Assembly: GCA_903904545.1 (NCBI GenBank)
Contig: CAIVDB010000058.1
Location: forward strand, 1 to 45,297
Origin: an uncultured bacterium
GTDB lineage: Bacteria; Patescibacteria; JAEDAM01; Absconditabacterales; Absconditicoccaceae
DNA length: 45,297 bases
Direction of reading: 5' to 3'
Shown here: positions 39,034-45,297 of the stretch, one piece after another
Numbering within the stretch: the first letter of the stretch is position 1
Layout: each line of letters begins with the position of its first letter
Notes under the pieces: model-generated
Told to the model about the DNA's origin: nothing
The model's database searches: none
The model's input: only the letters and a program-made list of their open reading frames with translations
Program-made: the position numbers and the translations under genes

Positions 39034-39618
39034 CTATGCTATAAACTCAACTTCCGTATTTCATAATAACTTTTTGAGTCATTCTAATATCCATACAAGA
39101 TCGGATTGGGTGGCTCTTATGATTTCATATTTTTCTTCCTCCTCATCTCCATGAATATTTTTTCTCATGAAACAATGTTCTCAAAGTACCCAAGCTCTTG
39201 ATTGTTTGTTCTTTTCTTCTTTGGGTGTATTTGGTTCTCTATGAGATTTGTTTAAAAATATTTGAATATCTCATGGTTGTAGAGATAAAAAATACCCATT
39301 ATTTTTCTCCTTTATGTCTCTGATTCCTTCAAAGAGCTGTGGAATTTTCTCTTGTTCACTCATATAGATTTGGTCTTCAGACATGGTCTTAAATAACTCA
39401 ATATTGATATATTTCTTGTTATTAAAATAGAAAAATTTTATATCGTCTTCTTGAAGTATCTCTTGATCTGCTTTGTGATTTTCTTTGGCTGCTGTTATTG
39501 CACTATGACATTCATCATTTGTGTTTACTCTACAAATTTCTTCCTTTTTTATAATATCTCGGCACGTTTGTGTGATTTTTGTTATTAATTCTTCTCTTTC
39601 TAAATCATTATTTTCCAT
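39034..39618 (-). CDS. Tandem paralogue C of an unknown acidic family
   Basis: 194 residues, ATG 39618 to TAG 39034. Same architecture as the two genes upstream. An N-terminal helical segment 'ITKITQTCRDIIKKEEI' aligns with '(A)DIRETCYKI' and '(A)DIREICYNL' of the paralogues. A strand region 'IKFFYFNNKKYINIELFKTMSEDQIYM' is shared. The C-terminal block 'VLGEHCFMRKNIHGDEEEEKYEIIRATQSDLVWILEGLKKLL' aligns with 'LLGEHAFINMDIPG...YQIIPATQSDLIAILEELKKL' of paralogue B, so this block is the most conserved. No signal or membrane helix and no recognised domain. Third and last gene of the cluster. Confidence 0.75.
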
Positions 39619-39649
39619 GGTCTTGTATGAAGAAAATAAAGAAACTTTA

Positions 39650-40228
39650 TTATGTAAGTTTTTTAAGCTCTTCTAGGATGGCGATGAGATCGGATTGTGT
39701 GGCGGGAATGATTTGGTAATCTCATTCATTCCTTGATCCAGGAATATCCATATTTATGAAAGCATGTTCTCCTAAGAGGCGCATTCATATTTTTCTGTTG
39801 TGCTCATCTTCAGAGATCTTTGTACTTAGGTAGGATTTCCCGAATCTTATAATGATGTCTCCCGTCTCAGTTTGGATAAAATTTTCCTTATTCTTTTTTT
39901 GGAGAGGTCTTATATCAGAGAATAACTTGGGCAAGTCTTCTTCATGTTGTGTGTATATTGGCTCTTCAGAGAGATTTTTGAATATTTCTATAATGAAATG
40001 ATCTTTCAGATTTACGTAAAAAAATCTATCACTGAGATTTCCTTCGGGACGTTCCAAAAGAATTTCTGTATTAGCATCAGGGTCTCCATCATTGTCGATA
40101 AAATTGTCATAAATCTCGTCGTCGCTTGTTTTTATAAGATTTGGTTTGCGAGAGATTTTGTAACATGTTTCTCTAATATCAGTTGCAAGATTTTTCATTT
40201 CGACTTTTTCGATGTCTATAGTTTCCAT
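39650..40228 (-). CDS. Tandem paralogue B of an unknown acidic family
   Basis: 192 residues, ATG 40228 to TAA 39650. 'MKNLATDIRETCYKISRKPNLI', 'RFFYVNLKDHFIIEIFKNLSEEPIYTQHEEDLPKLFSDIRPLQKK', 'IIIRFGKSYLSTKI' and 'LLGEHAFINMDIPGSRNEGDYQIIPATQSDLIAILEELKKLT' define the family best. Many Asp and Glu; short UGA-Gly content. 31 nt separates it from each neighbour, so the three genes are probably one operon driven from upstream of 41006. No recognised function. Confidence 0.78.
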
Positions 40229-40259
40229 GTCTTTTCGAGTAGAGAATAAAGCAAGTGAA

Positions 40260-41006
40260 CTATATAAGTTCTTTGAGTAATTTTCTGATTTTTATAAGTT
40301 CAACTTTTGTTGCTGGTCCTATATTATCTTGTGTGCTCCTCGGATGGCCTACTTTTGTTCACCTGTCACTTATCCGAGATTGTTGTTCTCTTCTTTTGGT
40401 AAAACAACGATCCCCCAACATTAAGATTCAACTTATTCCCATATCTAGATTTTCAATATCCAAATCAATTTCTCCTTGTTTCATCTTTATGTGAGCTGCA
40501 TCATCTTCGCCTTCGAAGGTCCTTCCTTCTTCTTTTTTTAATTCTTCTCGTATTCCTCTTAGACTACCTGTGCCGTTTTCTCGTTCTCAGCCTTCTTTGA
40601 ATAGAGATAAAGATATATTCTTTTTTGAATATACTAATTTATATGGCATTCTATAGACAATTTTTTGGCTCATGTTTGGATTTTTTTCCATTTCTTCTCT
40701 AGTTTTTTGCAAATCTTCGAATGTAGATACGTTATTTATCTCCGCCTTATTTATGAGGTTATAACATATCTCTCTAATATCAGCGGTCAGTGTTTTCATC
40801 TCTTCATTTTGTTCTGTTTGAAAAAGGTCTAACATAGCTTTTTTTGTAAGTTCAGCCTTTCGACTTTTTTTGCCTACGTGTTCCAATGATAAAACATCTT
40901 GAATATTTATACCCATAGTGTCTGCGATTATTTTTTTTGCTAAGTCTATTTTTCCATTTTCTATATAGTTTCTTGCGTTGATGTTGTTTTTTGTTTTTAG
41001 TTCCAT
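40260..41006 (-). CDS. Tandem paralogue A, with extra N-terminal domain
   Basis: 248 residues, ATG 41006 (MELKTKNNINARNYIENG) to TAG 40260. This start is chosen because GAAAGGGAAG lies 5 nt upstream; two upstream in-frame ATGs lack this. An extra ~70-residue N-terminal helical domain ('LAKKIIADTMGINIQDVLSLEHVGKKSRKAELTKKAML') could bind DNA, but no clear HTH is visible. The family part follows: 'LTADIREICYNLINKAEI', 'VYRMPYKLVYSKKNISLSLF', and 'LMLGDRCFTKREEQ'-type C-terminal block ending 'ATKVELIKIRKLLKELI'. First gene of the three-gene cluster, preceded by a good promoter. Confidence 0.75.
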
Positions 41007-41063
41007 AAATACTTCCCTTTCTTCCATTTTTATATAGTAAATAATATAAAATAGATTCATACT

Positions 41064-41091
41064 ACATATTTATATAGTAAAGTCAATAATT
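41064..41091 (-). promoter_or_regulatory. Promoter of the paralogue cluster
   Basis: Minus strand TTGACT, 16 bp, TAGTAT. TTTACTATATAAA occurs twice, once in this spacer and again about 20 nt further downstream just before the coding region, a possible operator pair. Confidence 0.5.
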
Positions 41092-41133
41092 ATTTCTTCT
41101 TTACATTTTCATCCTTTTCTCTATGTTTTTGTG

Positions 41134-41664
41134 ATGAAAATTAAAGCTTCTCTGAGAAAAACAATGCAAAATACTCTGTCTCAACTCAGTCCTTCTGATG
41201 TAGAAATTCAGTCGGGTCTTATTGGAGGACAGCTACGTGACAGGATAGACGACCGTGATGTGTGGTCTGTCTTTTTACCTTTGTCCAAAGAACCTCAGAT
41301 ACAGTCCTTTATAGAGTATCTTCTCGAGCTTGGGAAAACTGTTGTAGTCCCTCAAATTTTTGGTGAGGAACTTGTCCCTGTAATCTATACTTCTGAATCC
41401 GTACTTGGTATATGATCTTTTGGGGTGTCTGTAATTGAGTCCCCGAAAGTATTCGTCTGAAAAATAGCTGTCATCTTAGTCCCTTGATTAGCATTTACTC
41501 GTGATGGTAAAAGACTTGGGAGAGGAAAATGATATTACGATAGGTTTTTGTCCAAGTATCCCGATGCGGAGAAAATAGGACTTTGTTTCGACTGCCAAGT
41601 GGTCCAGGATCTTCCTATAGATAGTCATGATGTTGTATTGGATGAAATTATATTTGAGAATTAA
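41134..41664 (+). CDS. 5-formyltetrahydrofolate cyclo-ligase
   Basis: 176 residues, ATG 41134 (a GTG lies one codon before) to TAA 41664. The family pattern is 'KASLRKTMQNTLSQLSP', 'VWSVFLPLSKEPQIQSFIEYLLELGKTVVVPQI', 'GIGSFGVSVIESP' and the ATP/substrate motif 'VPGLAFTRDGKRLGRGKGYYDRFLSKYP' (usual 'GyGgGyYDr'). UGA encodes glycines in 'VLGIGSFG', 'VPGLAF' and 'KGYYDR'. The enzyme converts 5-formyl-THF to 5,10-methenyl-THF with ATP, salvaging folate for one-carbon metabolism. It stands alone, with a 581-nt gene-free spacer after it. Confidence 0.93.
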
Positions 41665-42245
41665 TTATTGGTTTTTTTGTTTTTTTGTGGGACGCTGCGC
41701 TGGGCCTTATCCAGCTGAGCTGGACCTGACTACTTTTGGTAGTCTTCCTCATTTCATTCGGTCGCTTTTGTCTTGTGCTAATGGTAACGCTTCGCTGGGA
41801 CCTACTTTTTTCATTGCCAAAAAAGTAGGCAAAAAGGCTAGGCCTCGCAGATCGCATGTTGCTCGGCCATGGTTTGCTTAGTCATTGTACGTATTCCAGC
41901 CCTCCCTCACGGCAGCCAAGTTTTGGAATAAGACAATAAGAGAAATTTATTGCCCTGTGGCAACAATGACTGCCTTACCGGCAACGACATGGATCGTTTT
42001 GTATTATTAGAAACAAGTCTTGCGACGGCTTTTAAATTGAAACTATTTATAAAGTATTGAATTTAATCATGATTGAGTGTTCCTTTATAAAAAATGGATA
42101 TCAGTATATTCGTATTTTTCTGTTGCAAAGGGTGGGATTTTTTATACAATCAGTCGACGATAAGTAGACAATATGTGGACAGATACTTTTCTTAGATGAG
42201 GGGCTCTGTTTAGGAATATTTTATCTTATAAATGGTAGTATTACG
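41665..42245. other. Gene-free spacer with a GC-richer repeat-like block
   Basis: 41690-41880 is clearly GC-richer than its surroundings and rich in short inverted pieces (CCAGCTGAGCTGG; ACTACTTTTGGTAGT; an 11-bp perfect stem CCTACTTTTTT-N7-AAAAAAGTAGG at 41801-41829 followed by GCAAAAAGGCTAGGC). No consistent coding frame. The second part (41880-42245) has no identifiable feature other than AT-rich promoter-like sequence before frr. A structured RNA or dispersed repeat is possible. Confidence 0.5.
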
Positions 42246-42794
42246 ATGGACATGACACCGTACAAACAACAGTTAGACAAAACTATTGCGTATTTTGAAA
42301 CAGAATTGAAAAATTTACAAGTAGGAAGAGCTTCTGCAGGACTCGTGGAAGGCATTGAAGTACAAGCTTCCTATGGGGCTATGAAAGTGCCTCAAATTGC
42401 TCATGTGACCTTGATGGATGCACAAACGATTAAGATCGAACCACGAGACAAAAATGAATTGAAACACGTAGAAAAAGCAATTTATGATGCAAATATTGGT
42501 CTCTCTCCTCAGAATGAAGGAAGTTATCTTTTGATCAAGGTGCCTGCACTTACTCAGGAAAGAAGAGTTGAAATTACCAAACAGGTCAAAGCTATGGGAG
42601 AGGAAATTAAGGGACGTATTAGAGTCATTAGACAAGATGCTATGAAAGAAAATAAAACTATTTTCGATGCAAAAGAAATCGGAGAAGATGAAAAAAATAG
42701 AAATGAAAAAGATGTTGAATCTCTTATCAAATCACATAATGAAAAGGTAGATGAATTGGTAAAGATGAAAAGTGAAGAAGTAATGAAAGTGTAA
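42246..42794 (+). CDS. frr: Ribosome recycling factor
   Basis: 182 residues, ATG to TAA. Typical length and sequence throughout: 'LKNLQVGRASAGLVEGIEVQASYGAMKVPQIAHVTLMDAQTIKIEPRDK', 'EKAIYDANIGLSPQNEG', 'IKVPALTQERRVEITKQVKAMGEEIKGRIRVIRQDAM'. It splits post-termination 70S ribosomes together with EF-G. No UGA codons are needed within it. First of a run of plus-strand genes (frr, yidC, methyltransferase). Confidence 0.97.
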   Translation: MDMTPYKQQLDKTIAYFETELKNLQVGRASAGLVEGIEVQASYGAMKVPQIAHVTLMDAQTIKIEPRDKNELKHVEKAIYDANIGLSPQNEGSYLLIKVPALTQERRVEITKQVKAMGEEIKGRIRVIRQDAMKENKTIFDAKEIGEDEKNRNEKDVESLIKSHNEKVDELVKMKSEEVMKV

Positions 42795-42881
42795 AGAAGT
42801 TTTGAGTTTTAAGTGTTAAGTTTTAAGTAGTAGGAGTTTTATTGAAGAATGAATTTTTAATTATATAAATATGTACCCACA
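42795..42881. repeat. TTTTAAGTG degenerate run
   Basis: GAGTTTTAAGTGTTAAGTTTTAAG (42803-42826) between frr and yidC; same type as other spacer runs. Confidence 0.55.
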
Positions 42882-43682
42882 ATGAATATTTTTGCATTAT
42901 TAGTGAGTGAAATTTTATACCGTCCTATTTTCAATATTCTTGTTATCTTTTTGGCTATTTTTGGTGGCAATCTTGGAATAGCAATTATTTTATTGACGAT
43001 TACGGTCAGACTCTTGATGATCAAACAAACCCTTGCAGGTAATGATATGCAAAAAGGGATGTCTAATCTTCAGCCTAAATTGACTGAGATTCAAGAAAAA
43101 TATAAGGATGATCCAAAGAAACTTTCTGAGGAAACCATGAAGGTATTTAAATCTGATGGGAAATGAGCCTTCAAAGGATGTTTGATGATGCTTATCCAGA
43201 TCCCTGTCTTTATTGGACTGTATTATGTAGTTACCCATATTTCTTCAGGAGAGGTGCCTACAACTTGGATATATAGTTTCTTTACTGGATTTGGTGGTCA
43301 ATATATCGATCCTGCTAATATCAATCACAACTTTTTGTGAATGGATCTGTTAGCTAAACACAATATCATTCTAACGATTTTGGGTGCGATATTTACGTTT
43401 CTTCAAACTAAACTTACAACCCTTGCTCAGCCAAAAGCTCCTTCAGTACCTGGACAAAACACTCCAGATATGGGGAAAATGATGTGATTTATGAATTACT
43501 TCCTTGTTGCTATGATTGCTACCTTTGTTTGGCAGATGAGTGCGGCTGTGGGACTTTACCTAGTCACTACTACCTTATTTAGTGTAGGACAATATGGATA
43601 CCAATACAGAGCCCTTCTTAGAGCGAAATGGATGGAATGGACTGCTGGATCTAAGTGAATCGTAGTGAATGGGAAGAGATAA
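42882..43682 (+). CDS. yidC: Membrane protein insertase YidC/Oxa1
   Basis: 266 residues, ATG 42882 to TAA 43682. Oxa1-type short form without the large periplasmic domain. 'LLTITVRLLMIKQTLAGNDMQKGMSNLQPKLTEIQEKYKDDPKKLSEETMKVFK' is the signature cytoplasmic hairpin, with Arg in the hydrophilic groove of the first core helix. 'GCLMMLIQIPVFIGLYYVV' and later helices follow. UGA glycines occur at 'DGKGAFKG', 'FLGMDLL' and 'KMMGFMNY'. It inserts membrane proteins, assisted by or without SecYEG. The order frr-yidC is a recurrent housekeeping neighbourhood. A GTACAA palindrome directly follows the stop. Confidence 0.94.
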
Positions 43683-43687
43683 AAATC

Positions 43688-43701
43688 GTACAAAATAGTA
43701 C
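43688..43701 (+). repeat. GTACAA palindrome, copy 3
   Basis: GTACAA-AA-TAGTAC preceded by AAAAATC, 6 nt after the yidC stop and 36 nt before the methyltransferase start. Confidence 0.65.
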
Positions 43702-43737
43702 AAAATTGTGAAATGTTCATTATTTCAATGATACTCT

Positions 43738-44286
43738 ATGATTGTTAAAATTATATTACTTTCTCTTGTGTTGGGTGGAGTACTTGGGCTTTTGCTCTGG
43801 TACTTTACTCAACTTTTTTTATTACTGTTTTCCAAAGGAGAGAAGGCTGTGTATGTCGGCTCGTTTGCTAGAGATTTACGTTTGATGCGCGAACATCTTC
43901 ATCTGGCTCGTGGGAAACGTCTTTTGGATCTTGGTTGTGGGGATGGTAAAGCCTTAAGATTTTTTGCTCATCAGTACGGCATGATAGGGAGTGGCTATGA
44001 TATCAATAGCTTCGCTATCGTGTATGGAAGACTTATCAATTTTTTGCGTGGATATACCATCACTTTACATCGTGCAGACTTCTTCCAAGCAGATTTAGCT
44101 CATGTGGACTATATCTATCTGTATCTCTTTCCTGGACAAATGCTCGCCATAGAGGACTGGGTTTTCTCACACATTTCCAAGGATACCATCGTGATTGCCA
44201 ATACCTTTCCATTTAAAAAACATCTCCCTTTCGAGGTCATTAAAGATCATAAGGGGAAAGAGAGGATTAGATTGTATAGGAAATAG
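43738..44286 (+). CDS. Membrane-anchored class I SAM-dependent methyltransferase
   Basis: 182 residues, ATG to TAG. One N-terminal hydrophobic helix (residues about 2-32, 'VKIILLSLVLGGVLGLLLWYFTQLFLLLF'). The SAM-binding core follows: motif I 'KRLLDLGCGDGKALRFFA' (about 60-78), 'IGSGYDINSFAIVYG' (motif II acidic Asp) and 'HRADFFQADLAHVDYIYLYLFP' (motifs III-IV). It resembles the small single-TM methyltransferases found in many CPR and archaeal genomes; one relative methylates a lysine on ATP-synthase c subunit, but this assignment is not secure here. Substrate unknown. Confidence 0.85.
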   Translation: MIVKIILLSLVLGGVLGLLLWYFTQLFLLLFSKGEKAVYVGSFARDLRLMREHLHLARGKRLLDLGCGDGKALRFFAHQYGMIGSGYDINSFAIVYGRLINFLRGYTITLHRADFFQADLAHVDYIYLYLFPGQMLAIEDWVFSHISKDTIVIANTFPFKKHLPFEVIKDHKGKERIRLYRK

Positions 44287-44350
44287 CATGAAGCATGAAG
44301 CTTGAAGCTCAAAGCTTTTGAAAAAAAGTAGAATATAAAAAAGGCGAATA
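44287..44350. repeat. CATGAAG degenerate run
   Basis: CATGAAGCATGAAGCTTGAA (44287-44306) and GCTCAAAGC between convergent genes. Confidence 0.55.
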
Positions 44351-45199
44351 TTATTTGCTCTTATTTTCTTCTCTCAATTGTAGTCCTGATAAGATTCCTT
44401 TTGTGATTTCTTCTTTAGTCATTGCCTTAGAAGATCTTTTGTTGACTTTGAATATTCTTCATTGTCCCGCATCGCGTTGGGTTCATACTAAGAATTCTTT
44501 ACTGAGTATATCTAAATATTCCTCTAGAGAAACATCTATGGAATTTCTTGCTGCAATGAGTTTTATATTATCTTTTACTGTTTCGGGATACTCTATTTTA
44601 AATTCTTTGGTTAGAATAAAATCATTCCCTGATATTTCTGTTTCTGCTATTCAACGATTATTTTTCTGGTCATAATAATTTACGAGTAGTGCTATACTTT
44701 GTATGTTTACTTCACTACTTGTCTCTGGAGAAAAGTGTTCGAAGTGATAATAAGGCATGGGATTGTATATTCCATGGCCATTTAAATGTGCTATACATAA
44801 GGCGTTTTCTATATAATTTGTTGCATACATCCCATACTCTTGAGAAGAAAAGTATGCAAGAGGTGCTATTATATGGTTAGGATCTATTTCCCCTAACCTT
44901 CTAAGATTGGTATATTCTTTTTTTACTACTTGGGGGGTTGTCTGTGGTTGATTAATCAATGTGGCAAATTTCTTCTCTTGTCCTATTGATGCTAAATAGA
45001 CTAGCTCTGTATTGCCATAATTCATAAAGGATATATTTACTTCGGCATTCTTTTCAATGTTCAGTATGGGATATAATTGAGAAAAAATAGAGTCGTGTAT
45101 TTGCTTGCTATATCCACTAATTAGTGCTTTTTTTATCTCCTCATGTGTTTGCTCTATAGACTGTCCTCTAATCGTTCTAATATAAAATTTTGGTCATCA
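44351..45199 (-). CDS. Hypothetical protein, N-terminus not resolved
   Basis: Open code-25 frame from TAA 44351 to about 45199 (about 280 residues). The true start is not identifiable because the sequence becomes GC-rich there. UGA glycines at 'GFGGPKFYI', 'NNRGIAETE', 'LVGTQRDAGQGRIF' show it belongs to the code-25 genome. Recognisable stretches: 'MNYGNTELVYLAS', 'KFATLINQPQTTPQVVKKEYTNLRRL', 'PLAYFSSQEYGMYATNYIENALCIA', 'PMPYYHFEHFSPE'. The pattern (Lys in a strand, then 'KEYTNLRRL', then 'YATNYIE' hinge) is reminiscent of a protein-kinase-like/aminoglycoside-phosphotransferase fold, but no catalytic loop is obvious. I do not assign a function. Confidence 0.65.
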
Positions 45200-45297
45200 A
45201 AAGCCTCTGGGGCTGAAGGGCAGTAAGCCCCCCTCCCTATCAGCCCAGATCGGCCAGCCGTTGTTGGGCCAACTGGGCTTGGGCTTGGGCCTCGGCC
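45200..45297. other. GC-rich window end, probably foreign or chimeric sequence
   Basis: About 65-70% GC against AT-rich neighbours. On the minus strand it reads as an Ala/Gln-rich coiled-coil end (AEAQAQAQLAQQRLADLG) followed directly by TGA TAG. On the plus strand 'KASGAEGQ' then TAA ends at about 45214. Both look like the ends of convergent genes in a high-GC, standard-code organism. Confidence 0.55.

Noticed and set aside
41627..41881. 84-aa plus-strand ORF in the 41.7-kb spacer
   Set aside because: Overlaps the cyclo-ligase end, has odd composition, and covers inverted repeats; it looks like non-coding sequence.

Overview
The window reads as a chromosome segment from a Candidate Phyla Radiation bacterium that uses genetic code 25 (UGA = glycine), i.e. 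the Gracilibacteria (BD1-5) / Absconditabacteria (SR1) type. The evidence is internal. Nearly every gene is broken by in-frame TGA under the standard code, and those TGAs sit at invariant glycines: pyruvate kinase 'ARGDLG', the 'HRG' of a GDPD domain, the 'GAS' of a YerC/TrpR helix-turn-helix, and 'GYYDR' of 5-FTHF cyclo-ligase. Genes end only at TAA or TAG. The DNA is AT-rich and the gene set is reduced (no biosynthetic operons; many peptidases, transporters and surface proteins). All coordinates here are from a code-25 reading, so most genes are longer than a standard-code ORF call would give. I cannot choose between the two phyla from this window.

Layout. 1-9.4 kb (minus): two secreted DUF11-type surface proteins (the first runs off the window) and a 1452-aa lineage-specific protein. 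9.4-10.04 kb: a hairpin-rich spacer, a duplicated 3' fragment of a tRNA, and tRNA-Thr(GGU). 10.2-12.7 kb (minus): a membrane LTA-synthase-like enzyme fused to a GDPD domain. 12.9-17.1 kb (plus): M29 aminopeptidase, a small basic protein, an SPFH/slipin protein and an MFS carrier. 17.2-25.1 kb (minus): a GHKL-ATPase protein, a U32 peptidase with an embedded GxxExxY domain, an S51-type peptidase, membrane proteins, prepilin peptidase, an IS481-like transposase and a PrsW-family protease. 25.2-26.1 kb (plus): prmC. 26.1-28.1 kb: a two-gene GNAT / aspartoacylase-family operon with a complete-looking histidine attenuator, divergent from a YerC/HisR-type repressor gene across two matching operators. 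28.2-31.4 kb: unknown genes, a zincin and an Atg22/UMF1-type MFS. 31.4-38.5 kb: dnaX, an SLH protein, pyk, an HExxH protein and a DEAD-box helicase. 39.0-41.0 kb (minus): three tandem paralogues of an unknown family. 41.1-44.3 kb (plus): 5-FTHF cyclo-ligase, frr, yidC and a membrane methyltransferase. 44.35 kb to the end: an unknown minus gene, then a GC-rich tail that looks like a chimeric join.

How it fits together. Housekeeping functions (replication clamp loader, ribosome recycling, membrane insertion, release-factor methylation, glycolysis) are interspersed with a scavenger/epibiont toolkit of peptidases, carriers, surface proteins and pilin processing. The most distinctive regulation is at 27.6-27.9 kb. 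A 19-residue leader peptide with four His codons in seven is followed by mutually exclusive antiterminator and terminator hairpins. Both divergent promoters are overlapped by two copies of a 22-bp palindrome next to a YerC-family repressor gene. Intergenic DNA also carries several small repeat families: a GTACAA palindrome, an ACCTGCC palindrome, and degenerate heptamer-like runs.
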